A stretch of DNA of 64,000 nt from Viridilinea sp964592425 (GTDB taxonomy: Bacteria; Chloroflexota; Chloroflexia; Chloroflexales; Chloroflexaceae). The stretch's first letter is position 1. The number at the start of each line of letters is the position of its first letter. The translations under genes and the position numbers were made by a program. The notes under the pieces were generated by a model. It searched no databases. It saw only the letters and a program-made list of their open reading frames with translations, and was not told the DNA's origin. Location of the stretch: NCBI GenBank assembly GCA_964592425.1, contig CAZQCG010000011.1, forward strand, positions 1 to 64,000, read 5' to 3'. Below, in pieces: positions 52,413 to 60,263 of the stretch.

Positions 52413-52458
52413 TTTTGGATTCCAGCTCATCAGAAAGCCATGTGCTGCAATCCAAAAT
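52412..52458. repeat. Inverted repeat between GT4 and PAP2-like genes
   Basis: ATTTTGGATT (52412-52421) and AATCCAAAAT (52449-52458) are perfect complements; after one C-C mismatch the stem continues with CAGC/GCTG. It follows the GT4 stop by 18 bases and may terminate or attenuate read-through into the PAP2-like gene. Confidence 0.6.
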
Positions 52459-52476
52459 CGGTAAGCCGAACTGGTC

Positions 52477-53619
52477 TTAGTTGCTGCTGCCGAGATCACG
52501 ATAACAGGCCATTAACGCCTGTGCTGCGGCACTCCAGCTGAAGTTGCGCGCCTGCAGCGGGCCAGCGCTGCGCAGGCGCGGTGCCGCCTCAAGCGCCAGC
52601 CTGATGCCGTCGGCAATCGCCTCGACGCTCAACGGATCAACCAGGATCGCCGCCTCGCCGGCCACCTCGGGCAGACTAGCAACCTTAGCCGTGACCACCG
52701 GCGTACCGCAGGCCATAGCCTCCAGCACCGGTAGACCAAAGCCCTCATAAAGTGATGGGTAAACCAGGGCTCGTGCAAGATTATACAACGCTGGCAGGTG
52801 ACTCTCGGCAACAAAATCAAGCAACTGCACCCGTTTCTCAAGCCCCAGGCGGCGAATGGCCGCAAAGATCTCTTCATAGAGCCAGCCCCGCCGCCCGGCG
52901 ATCACTAACTGGAGCTCCGGCGGCAGCGTGGCATGGGCAAAACCTTCGAGCAGGCGCACCAGGTTTTTACGCGGCTCGAGCGTGCCGACAAAGAGCAGAA
53001 ATTGGGCCGGTAGGCCCAACGCAACACGCACCGGCTCTATGTTATGGGCAGACAAAGGCTGGAAACGCTCAGCGACACCAGGGTAGATCAGGCGCACACG
53101 ACGCCCGCCAACACCCAGCAGGCGGTCAAGATCGTTGGCGGTGGCCTGTGAGTCAACGACCACCAGGTCGGCACGGCGCAAGGCCTGCGGCACGGCCCGC
53201 GTCAAGTAGGCCCGCAGCCCGGCCTCGGCACACTCGGGGCGCACCAGAAAAGTCAGGTCATGCACCGTAAGCAGCGTGCGGGCATGCGTAGGCGGCAGCA
53301 CGAAATCGGGGGCATGCAGCACGTCAAACCGGCCAACCAGCCACTCGGCAAGCAGCGGTAAGCGCAGCCGCTGCCAGATGATCGTCAACTGGCGCGGGCT
53401 GAGCGGGATTGGGTGAGCCCGCACATGAGGGTAAAGCCGACAGAGCGCCTGCAGGTCAGCCAGGTGTGGCGAAGTGGGCGGTAAGCCCCCGGCAGCATAA
53501 AAGAGTGTATAACGTAGCGTCGGGTCAAGCGGCACCATCGCACGGATCAACTCACGCGTGTAGCGCCCGATCCCTGCACCTTGCCAGGCTGCGGCAGTGT
53601 AGTCAACCGCAATGATCAT
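52477..53619 (-). CDS. Glycosyltransferase family 4 (GT-B fold)
   Basis: 380 aa. The N-terminus, MIIAVDYTAAAWQGAGIGRYTRELIRAM, is typical of GT4 mannosyl- or rhamnosyl-type transferases. The donor domain has FVGTLEPRKNLVRLLEGF, RVQLLDFVAESHLPALYNLARALVYPSLYEGFGLPVLEAMACGTPVV (the E-x7-E motif) and EVAGEAAILVDP. Soluble or membrane-associated cytoplasmic enzyme. It is part of the minus-strand polysaccharide locus and probably extends a lipid-linked repeat unit. Donor sugar unknown. Confidence 0.85.
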   Translation of the reverse strand: MIIAVDYTAAAWQGAGIGRYTRELIRAMVPLDPTLRYTLFYAAGGLPPTSPHLADLQALCRLYPHVRAHPIPLSPRQLTIIWQRLRLPLLAEWLVGRFDVLHAPDFVLPPTHARTLLTVHDLTFLVRPECAEAGLRAYLTRAVPQALRRADLVVVDSQATANDLDRLLGVGGRRVRLIYPGVAERFQPLSAHNIEPVRVALGLPAQFLLFVGTLEPRKNLVRLLEGFAHATLPPELQLVIAGRRGWLYEEIFAAIRRLGLEKRVQLLDFVAESHLPALYNLARALVYPSLYEGFGLPVLEAMACGTPVVTAKVASLPEVAGEAAILVDPLSVEAIADGIRLALEAAPRLRSAGPLQARNFSWSAAAQALMACYRDLGSSN

Positions 53620-53726
53620 AACAAAGGAGTACGACCATCATCAGCGAGCGGGAACAGGGAAGAGCCAAAGGCCAGCCCCTGAAACCCCCACCCATGTCCA
53701 CGCTGTTTGGTCACGCTCGTTTAGCC

Positions 53727-54821
53727 TCACTTACGCTTTGAGAAGATGTAGAGAAGAAAGCCGCCGAAGACGATGCTCCAGAAGTTGATCATGCGGTCGA
53801 GCAGGGTCACGGCGATACCAAGATTCTTATCAATGCCGAAGAGTGTCAGTACCACCGTGATCGTGCCTTCGACCACCCCCAGGCCAGCTGGTGTGATCGG
53901 CAGGGCCGTCAACAACGACGAGGCCAGGGCTACAAAGATGATCGCCGAGAGCGAAAGCGTGGCTACCTCGGGACCAAAGGCCTCGATCACGAAGTAGAGC
54001 CGGAAGCCTTCAAGCAGCCAGATCACCCCCGTGAAGGCGATCAGGCGTGGCAGCACCGCCGGGCTAAACGAACTCAGCGCAGCATGCTCGAAGCGCCCGT
54101 AGAAATCATGCAGACGCTGGGGGATAAAGCGACGAATAAAGGGGCTCAGCCAGCGCATCCCGGCCAGGCCGAGAATGATGACCACCACCAATAAAGCCCC
54201 GAAACCAAACACAATCTGCGTTCCCTCAGGCATACGAGCACCAAAGGTGAACCATGCCGAGAGGACGAGCATACCGAAAAGCCCGAGCATGTCGAGCAGA
54301 CGTTCGGCAAAGATCGTTCCGAATGCACTCGAGAACGAGACCTTACCGTTATGCTTGAGCAAGTACGCCCGATAGGCGTCGCCAAGCTTGGCTGGCACAA
54401 TACAGTTGGCAAACCACGACAGGTAGATGTACTCCATCAACGCTGGCAGCGAGGCCCAACTGTCGCGGCCCTCGTCTACCGGCACCCCGGCGTTGCGCAG
54501 CAACAGGCGCCAGCGCAGGGCGCGCATCGGAAAGGTCGTATAGAAGACTGTCAGGCCCAGCAGTAAGAACCAGGGATTGGCCTGCCGAATATACTCTGCG
54601 GTCAACGCCAGATCAATATTCAGCCCACGCAAGGCAAAGATAATAATCGCAAGCGCCAGGCCAAAGGAGATCAGCGTACGTGGGCTACGCAGCCGTTCCC
54701 AGAGTGAAAATCCGCCTCGCTCAACCTCTACCTCCGGTGACAGTTCGGATCCAACCTCTTCAGCGGTGACAAGCGGGCCTTTCGTGTCGTCAATCATCAT
54801 TATCTTGTCGCCTTCATCCAC
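53727..54821 (-). CDS. Flippase-like (UPF0104, LPG-synthase-TM-like) membrane protein
   Basis: 364 aa from a GTG with GAGG nine bases upstream; an ATG at 54800 is possible. After a ~35-residue acidic N-terminus there are seven or eight helices with family landmarks ANPWFLLLGLTVFYTTFPMRALRWRLLL, NCIVPAKLGDAYRAYLLKH, ERLLDMLGLFGML and TPAGLGVVEGTITVVL. This is the lysylphosphatidylglycerol-synthetase transmembrane family without the catalytic domain, often found beside glycan genes and suspected of moving lipid-linked intermediates. It could serve as the export step of this locus, where no Wzx is seen. Confidence 0.7.
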   Translation of the reverse strand: MDEGDKIMMIDDTKGPLVTAEEVGSELSPEVEVERGGFSLWERLRSPRTLISFGLALAIIIFALRGLNIDLALTAEYIRQANPWFLLLGLTVFYTTFPMRALRWRLLLRNAGVPVDEGRDSWASLPALMEYIYLSWFANCIVPAKLGDAYRAYLLKHNGKVSFSSAFGTIFAERLLDMLGLFGMLVLSAWFTFGARMPEGTQIVFGFGALLVVVIILGLAGMRWLSPFIRRFIPQRLHDFYGRFEHAALSSFSPAVLPRLIAFTGVIWLLEGFRLYFVIEAFGPEVATLSLSAIIFVALASSLLTALPITPAGLGVVEGTITVVLTLFGIDKNLGIAVTLLDRMINFWSIVFGGFLLYIFSKRK

Positions 54822-54915
54822 TTCTACGATCCTCAGAAGTGACCCGAACCCAATACATCAGCCTAGTATACCCTGGATCGGCTGATCACACGATGAGTTA
54901 TACATCGCTATGTGA

Positions 54916-55890
54916 CTACAGCTTTGTCATCAGGCCCGGTGCTACCTCGGCTCGATACCAACGCCAAAACTGCTCTAACCCCTCCTCAATCGTTGTCTGG
55001 CTCGCAAAACCTAGCTCACGCCCGGCATATTCAGTATTGGCAAAGGTGATCGGCGGCTCGGTCGGGGGCAGCGGGCGGCGCTCAATCTGTGCTGGCAGAC
55101 CTGTCACCTGCTCAAGCAACGCAACAAAGGTGCGTAGTTCAACCGGACGTGCGTTGCCCAGGTTAAAGATCGCAAAGGGCTGCGGTCGGTCAAGTGCGGC
55201 AAGCACCCCGGCGATGATGTCATCAACATAGGTGTAGTCACGAAAGAGATTGACCCCACCATCGAAGAGCACAAACGGCTCGGAGCGCACCATCTTGTCC
55301 ACAAAGAGATACGGGGTCATATCCGGGCGACCCCGCGGCCCGTAGACGGTAAAGAAGCGCACGACCGTCGTCGGGATACCGTAGAGCCCATGGAACGTAT
55401 AGGCCAGCACCTCGGCAGCCTTCTTCGTAGCGGCATACGGTGAGAGCGGTCGGTCGGTCGGGTCATCCTCACTGAAGGGCACCCGCGCCGCCCGCCCATA
55501 GACCGATGAAGTTGAGGCAAGCAAGAAACCCTCAACTCCATAACGGTGCGCCAGTTCAAGCAACTGCACCGTCCCACCCACGTTCACCTGCTCATACAAG
55601 ACCGGGTTGAGGATCGAGGGGCGCGGGCCAGCCATTGCCGCCAGGTGAGCAACCCGCCGTGGCCGGTAGGCCGCAAAGACCGCTTCCAGCGCCTCAGCAT
55701 CGCGCAGATCTGCTTCGACCAGGCGAAACCCTGCCTGCGTACTGGCCCAGGCCAAATTGTGCCGCTTGCGCGCCGGGTCGTAATAGGAGTTAAAGTTATC
55801 GACACAAATAACCTGCTCGCCACGCCTGAGCAGGGCATCAACCAGGTGACTGCCGATAAAACCAGCTCCACCAGTCACGAGATAGCTCAT
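54916..55890 (-). CDS. NAD-dependent sugar epimerase, UDP-glucuronate 4-epimerase type
   Basis: 324 aa; the ATG at 55890 overlaps the upstream gene's stop by four bases. Extended short-chain dehydrogenase: NAD loop TGGAGFIGSHL, catalytic S126-S128 and Y152-x3-K156. The segment VDNFNSYYDPARKRHNL and HLAAMAGPRPSILNP follow the UDP-glucuronate 4-epimerase pattern rather than GalE. It should interconvert UDP-glucuronate and UDP-galacturonate. Together with the decarboxylase at 57439-58389 it draws on the UDP-glucuronate pool. UDP-glucose dehydrogenase is not in the window. Confidence 0.82.
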   Translation of the reverse strand: MSYLVTGGAGFIGSHLVDALLRRGEQVICVDNFNSYYDPARKRHNLAWASTQAGFRLVEADLRDAEALEAVFAAYRPRRVAHLAAMAGPRPSILNPVLYEQVNVGGTVQLLELAHRYGVEGFLLASTSSVYGRAARVPFSEDDPTDRPLSPYAATKKAAEVLAYTFHGLYGIPTTVVRFFTVYGPRGRPDMTPYLFVDKMVRSEPFVLFDGGVNLFRDYTYVDDIIAGVLAALDRPQPFAIFNLGNARPVELRTFVALLEQVTGLPAQIERRPLPPTEPPITFANTEYAGRELGFASQTTIEEGLEQFWRWYRAEVAPGLMTKL

Positions 55891-57395
55891 TGGGGGTGCC
55901 CCTTCAAGCCGCACTCCATCGCGGCACGCTCAACGATCACCAGTAGCGCCCAGATTGATCCGAGTTGCAGGCCCATGTTCAGCACATGCAGATTCTCAAA
56001 GAGATTGTGAATCGCCACGGCTGCAATCACGCCGGTTGCCCCAACGGCGATCCCTTGCCAGGCCCATCCCTGCGCTGCCCGCAGCGCCCGCAGCGCCTGG
56101 CCCGCCACCGCAAGCAGCAGCAGCAGATAGGCCCCCAGTCCGACCAGGCCAGCCTCAGCGGCAATGTGCAGGTAGTAGTTATGGGCATGACCCCGCGAGA
56201 CATACCATGGCCGTACGTTGATTGGACGCTCGTCAGGACCTGGTTCAATGGCATAGACCAGGCTGTAGTTCCCCGGGCCAACCCCGCTCAACGGGTGGCG
56301 CTTCAGCATATTCCAGCCCGCCTGTAGATGGGCCATGCGCTCAACCACGGCAAAATTGGCCGGTGTGACGGCAACCCCACGCGCATCAAAAAGGCGCAGG
56401 CTGCCGACCAGGCTGGTCAAACGCTCGCCGACGGCCGCAGGCAATAGCCCCCCCCCCCCAAGCAGAGCCAGCAGCACCAGGCCAAGCGGAAGCACCAGCA
56501 CAGCCCGACGGGCGTACTGCCGCAGTTGATCGGGCAGCAGCATTAGGGCAGCCATGATCATCACCAGAGCCCCGCCCAGAGCCCCCAGCCAACCCCCACG
56601 TGAGAAACTGACCAATAACGCCGCCCCCGTCAGGCCCAGGGCCACCCCTGCACCGAGCAAGGTTGTCCACGCCGTCCGCCGCGCAGTGGCCGTTCGCAAG
56701 CCCACCAGTGCAAAGAGCGTCACGCCTGCCGCCAGCGGCCAGGCCTGGTTCATATAGCCAGCGAATGAATTGGGCTGCCCAATCGTTCCATAGGCTCGTA
56801 CATGGCCCCCACCAATGGCAAAACTGGCCGGGCCAAGCCCGAACCAGTACTGCACCAGGCCCACCACCGCCGTCACACTCGGGGCCAACAGCAGACAGCC
56901 AACCAGACCCCAGGTGCGCCAGAGGCGACCCTCGCTGGCGCGTAGCGCCAGTAGGTAGACCAACGGCACCGTCGCCCAACGAACCGTCTCACGCAGCGCC
57001 TCAGCCCTGCTGTAGGGTGTCAGCACCGTCGCCAGAGACAACGCCCAGACAAAAAGGGCCAGCGGGGCCAACAGCCGCCCAAAATACAACGGCTGCTCAG
57101 CATAGGCCAGGCTATGCAGGGCCAGGCTGGCCAGAGCTAACAGCAGGGCTACCTGGGTCAGACTCAAGCCGCCCGGCAGGCTCAACCACTCCTGCACCGG
57201 CACCGAGAGGACGGCCAGGTAGAGCGCCCAGACCGGGTCAAGCAGCACCAGCGGCACGCCAAAGGCCGCAACCAGCAGCACTGCTGCCGGACGCAAAGGC
57301 AGTAAGACACTGGCACCAAGGACAACCAGCGCCGGCAGGCCAACAAGCACCCATGCTCGCCCCGCGTCCAGCCATCGCGGCAAACCCAGCCCCAC
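55887..57395 (-). CDS. O-antigen ligase/polymerase-family membrane protein with G12 tract
   Basis: 502 aa, GTG start. About twelve membrane helices with the Wzy_C-type large loop between them: RMAHLQAGWNMLKRHPLSGVGPGNYSLVY and SRGHAHNYYLHIAAEAGLVGLGAY, the two conserved regions of O-antigen ligases and polymerases. It would polymerise or attach repeat units outside the membrane. Residues in LLGGGGLLP are encoded by twelve consecutive G (56459-56448 on this strand), a tract prone to slippage; one base gained or lost would truncate the protein before the large loop. Overlaps the epimerase gene by four bases. Confidence 0.85.
   Translation of the reverse strand: MGLGLPRWLDAGRAWVLVGLPALVVLGASVLLPLRPAAVLLVAAFGVPLVLLDPVWALYLAVLSVPVQEWLSLPGGLSLTQVALLLALASLALHSLAYAEQPLYFGRLLAPLALFVWALSLATVLTPYSRAEALRETVRWATVPLVYLLALRASEGRLWRTWGLVGCLLLAPSVTAVVGLVQYWFGLGPASFAIGGGHVRAYGTIGQPNSFAGYMNQAWPLAAGVTLFALVGLRTATARRTAWTTLLGAGVALGLTGAALLVSFSRGGWLGALGGALVMIMAALMLLPDQLRQYARRAVLVLPLGLVLLALLGGGGLLPAAVGERLTSLVGSLRLFDARGVAVTPANFAVVERMAHLQAGWNMLKRHPLSGVGPGNYSLVYAIEPGPDERPINVRPWYVSRGHAHNYYLHIAAEAGLVGLGAYLLLLLAVAGQALRALRAAQGWAWQGIAVGATGVIAAVAIHNLFENLHVLNMGLQLGSIWALLVIVERAAMECGLKGHPQ
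56448..56459 (-). repeat. Homopolymer G12 tract inside the O-antigen ligase gene
   Basis: Twelve C on the plus strand, twelve G on the coding strand, read in frame as four glycine codons GGG. No other tract of this length was noticed in the window. Such tracts mediate phase variation in surface-glycan genes of other bacteria. Confidence 0.9.
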
Positions 57396-57438
57396 TGCTA
57401 CGCTTGCGCCTTCCAGGCTGTACGTCGCACAAAGGCCA

Positions 57439-58389
57439 CTACAATTCTCCCCGCCGTTGCAACTCCTCGCGGAACCAGGGAATCGTCTGGATCAAGCCGT
57501 CGCGCAGGCTCACCTGCGGCTCCCAGTTGAGTAGATTACGCGCTTTGGCGATCTCCGGCTGGCGTACCTGCGGATCATCCTTCGTCCGCAGATCACGGGT
57601 CACCGTACCGGCATGGTTATTGGTCAACTCGTTGACCAGGGCCGCAAATTCGGTAATCGTGAACTCACCAGGGTTACCGATATTGACCGGCTCAACTTCA
57701 TCTGCGTGCAGCAGACGGTAGACCCCTTCAACCAGGTCGCTCACATACTGAAAACTCCGCGTCTGCATACCATCGCCATAAAGCGTCAGTGGTTCGCCTT
57801 TGAGCGCCTGGGCGATAAAGTTAGGAACTACCCGCCCATCACGCAACCGCATACGTGGGCCATAGGTATTGAAGATCCGCACAATGCGCGTCGCCACCCC
57901 ATGATAGGTGTGGTACGCCATCGTCATCGCTTCGGCGAAACGCTTGGCCTCGTCATAGACCCCCCGCGGGCCAACCGGATTAACATGACCGTAGTAGCTC
58001 TCTGGCTGGGGATGAATTTGCGGGTCGCCGTAAACCTCGGAGGTCGAGGCAAGCAAAAAGCGCGCCCCCTTATCGTGGGCGAGGCCAAGGGCTTTATGGG
58101 TACCCAGTGCACCGACTTTGAGCGTCTGGATAGGCAACTCAAGATAGTCAATCGGCGAGGCAGGTGAGGCAAAATGCAGGATTGCATCGAGCGGCCCGGC
58201 GATATAGATATAGTTCGTAACGTCCTGTTTAATGAAGCTGAAGCGCGGATGACCTGCCAGGTGGGCAATGTTGTCAGTTGTGCCGGTGATCAGGTTATCC
58301 ATCGCGATCACCTCGTGCCCCTCGGCCAGAAAACGATCACAGAGATGTGAGCCAAGGAAGCCGGCACCGCCGGTGATCAAAACCCGCAT
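57439..58389 (-). CDS. UDP-glucuronate decarboxylase (UDP-xylose synthase)
   Basis: 316 aa. Extended short-chain dehydrogenase with NAD loop ITGGAGFLGSHL, T115-S-E (LLASTSEVYGDP) and Y145-x3-K149 (GVYDEAKR). HFASPASPIDYLELPIQTLKVGALGT and SYYGHVNPVGPRGVYDEAKR are diagnostic for UXS enzymes, which oxidise and decarboxylate UDP-glucuronate to UDP-xylose. Cytoplasmic. It lies 18 bases after the polyprenyl transferase gene and before the O-antigen ligase, as a donor-supply step of the locus. Confidence 0.88.
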   Translation of the reverse strand: MRVLITGGAGFLGSHLCDRFLAEGHEVIAMDNLITGTTDNIAHLAGHPRFSFIKQDVTNYIYIAGPLDAILHFASPASPIDYLELPIQTLKVGALGTHKALGLAHDKGARFLLASTSEVYGDPQIHPQPESYYGHVNPVGPRGVYDEAKRFAEAMTMAYHTYHGVATRIVRIFNTYGPRMRLRDGRVVPNFIAQALKGEPLTLYGDGMQTRSFQYVSDLVEGVYRLLHADEVEPVNIGNPGEFTITEFAALVNELTNNHAGTVTRDLRTKDDPQVRQPEIAKARNLLNWEPQVSLRDGLIQTIPWFREELQRRGEL

Positions 58390-58407
58390 AGCAACTTTCT
58401 CCGCAGT

Positions 58408-59943
58408 TCAATACGCGCCGCGCCCACCGATTACCGCCGGGATGACCATCAGCAGAATACGCAGATCCATGCCGACCGACCAGTTTTCGGCATAGTAGAT
58501 ATCGAGACGCACCTGCTCATCAAAAGACATATCGCTACGCCCGAGGGCCTGGGCCAGGCCAGCGAGGCCCGGCTGGACCTCGAGCCGACGCATATGCCAG
58601 GGCAAGTAACACGCCACCTCTTCGGGCAAGGCAGGGCGTGGACCAATCACACTCATCTCGCCGCGCAGCACATTCCAGAGTTGGGGCAACTCGTCGAGGC
58701 TACTGCAGCGCAGCAGACGGCCAACCCGCGTCACCCGCGGATCGTCGCGCATCTTAAAGAGTGGCCCATCAGCCTCGTTATGCTGCACCAGAGCTGCCTT
58801 CCGCGCCTCGGCATCAGGCACCATCGTACGAAACTTGTAACAGGCGAACAGGTGTCCACCTTTACCGACACGCTGCTGACGAAAGATCACCGGGCCGGGC
58901 GAGTCGAGACGGATGGCCAGCGCGATCAGCCCAGCTAGCAGCATTGTCAATGGCGCACTGAAGGCCACCGCAATCACGTCAGTCACCCGCTTGAAGGCCA
59001 GATTTGCCCCTCGCAAGCGGATCTCTTTTGGCCGTAGCAGGGGTACCCCGCTCAATTGGTGCAGATCGACCCGATCAAAACTGATCTGGTAGAAGTCGGG
59101 GGCTAGCAGGTAGCCGACATTATACCGCTGACAGGTCTCCACCAATTCCGGCAGACGGCCCTGCTCCCAGAATGGTAATGCCAGGATAACCTGATCAACG
59201 CCTGTCTGTTGCAGCGTGCGCTCCAGATCATCGAGCCCACCGAGGTGGCGATAGACCCGCGTTGCGCGCCCCTCTTCGACAATCGGGTGTTCATCAAGGT
59301 AGCCGGTCAGGCTATAACCAAGCCCAGGCGAAGAGACAATCCCACTCATCACCTGCTGGCCCAACCCCGTGCCACCAACGACCAATACCCGCTCGCGCCC
59401 GATCCCGCGTGACCACTGCCAGTGCTGCACACCCGAACGCAACAGGCGCCAACTGCTGAGCAGGAAGATAATCGAGGCCCCGGCGAAAGCGAAGATCAGC
59501 CGCGAGTAGTAAAACGGGCGGTAGAGAAAAACAAACACGATCAACAGCGCGATCACCGTCAGCGTGCTCGTGAAGATAATCGTGAGTTGATCGATCAGGC
59601 TGAGGCGCGGTGAAGGCCGGTAGAGCCCCCGCGTCGTGAAACGCAGCGCCAGCAACAACATCAGTGGCAGAATCACCGGCCAGAAGGCGCTTAATTCAAC
59701 CTGGTTCTGCGTCGCCACCTCTGAAACGATGCGCTCAAACGGCTTCGGCCAGTTGGCGACATAGCGTAGCCAGTAGGCAAAACCAAAACCAGCCAGGATC
59801 AGCAACTGATCCCAGAGCAGCATCGCCAGGGCTGCCTGACGCCTGGTTCGACGCAAGGCCCCCGACGCGGCGTTTTCGGCCAGCGCTGGCCCCAAGCTGC
59901 GACGGATGCTTCTATCCACAGGCCGATTGTACCATACCTGCAC
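58408..59943 (-). CDS. Polyprenyl glycosylphosphotransferase (WbaP/exopolysaccharide initiation family)
   Basis: 511 aa from the GTG at 59943. Four or five N-terminal membrane helices, a CoA-binding-like Rossmann domain (RVLVVGGTGLGQQVM), one more helix, then the catalytic sugar-transferase domain: FKRVTDVIAVAFSAPLTMLL, DSPGPVIFRQQRVGKGGHLFACYKFRTM, LRCSSLDELPQLWNVLRGEMSVIGPRPALPEEV and VQPGLAGLAQALGR. It moves a sugar-1-phosphate from a UDP-sugar to undecaprenyl phosphate, beginning repeat-unit synthesis. A TACAAT -10 at 59931-59926 lies inside the first codons, so the true start may be the GTG at 59919, on a very short or leaderless transcript. Confidence 0.9.
   Translation of the reverse strand: MQVWYNRPVDRSIRRSLGPALAENAASGALRRTRRQAALAMLLWDQLLILAGFGFAYWLRYVANWPKPFERIVSEVATQNQVELSAFWPVILPLMLLLALRFTTRGLYRPSPRLSLIDQLTIIFTSTLTVIALLIVFVFLYRPFYYSRLIFAFAGASIIFLLSSWRLLRSGVQHWQWSRGIGRERVLVVGGTGLGQQVMSGIVSSPGLGYSLTGYLDEHPIVEEGRATRVYRHLGGLDDLERTLQQTGVDQVILALPFWEQGRLPELVETCQRYNVGYLLAPDFYQISFDRVDLHQLSGVPLLRPKEIRLRGANLAFKRVTDVIAVAFSAPLTMLLAGLIALAIRLDSPGPVIFRQQRVGKGGHLFACYKFRTMVPDAEARKAALVQHNEADGPLFKMRDDPRVTRVGRLLRCSSLDELPQLWNVLRGEMSVIGPRPALPEEVACYLPWHMRRLEVQPGLAGLAQALGRSDMSFDEQVRLDIYYAENWSVGMDLRILLMVIPAVIGGRGAY
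59926..59934 (-). promoter_or_regulatory. Candidate extended -10 promoter of the polysaccharide locus
   Basis: The minus strand reads TGG-TACAAT, an extended -10 element; GTGCCA lies 17 bases upstream as a weak -35. The start would fall near 59919-59920, right at the in-frame GTG at 59919. Confidence 0.45.
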
Positions 59944-59983
59944 AGGTGTGGCACCCTATTTGATAAAGATCTGCCTGCCTCGC

Positions 59984-60121
59984 TTAAGAGGCACCTCGCA
60001 CAGGCGGCTCACTCTCCACCGACTCAACCGTGCCAGCGCTGCGCAGATGCTCAAGGTAGATCGAAACACCAGGGGCCGCAGCAATCATCAACATCAGGCC
60101 AAGCAGGGCAATCCAGGTCAT
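59984..60121 (-). CDS. Small single-pass membrane protein (45 aa)
   Basis: ATG at 60121, TAA at 59986-59984. Residues 3-18 (WIALLGLMLMIAAAPG) form one hydrophobic helix, followed by a soluble acidic tail (VSIYLEHLRSAGTVESVESE). GGATGGAG lies about ten bases upstream. The hydrophobic start and clean stop in an otherwise empty gap between the glutamate synthase gene and the polysaccharide locus support a real gene, but no homology is known to me. Confidence 0.45.
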   Translation of the reverse strand: MTWIALLGLMLMIAAAPGVSIYLEHLRSAGTVESVESEPPVRGAS

Positions 60122-60137
60122 AATATACCAACTCCAT

Positions 60138-60158
60138 CCGGCGCAGACAGGGCGCCGG
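60138..60158. repeat. 7-bp GC-rich inverted repeat
   Basis: CCGGCGC (60138-60144) and GCGCCGG (60152-60158) pair around a 7-base loop. It lies between the glutamate synthase stop and the small membrane gene on the same strand; possible weak terminator. Confidence 0.4.
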
Positions 60159-60263
60159 TGTAACTAACCCGTTTCAGACCGGTACCTAAGCCACTACCGG
60201 CGGCGTATCCTACCACAGCTTTGCCAGTTCTGCACACGCACTTCGCAGGTGGGTTGAGATAAC

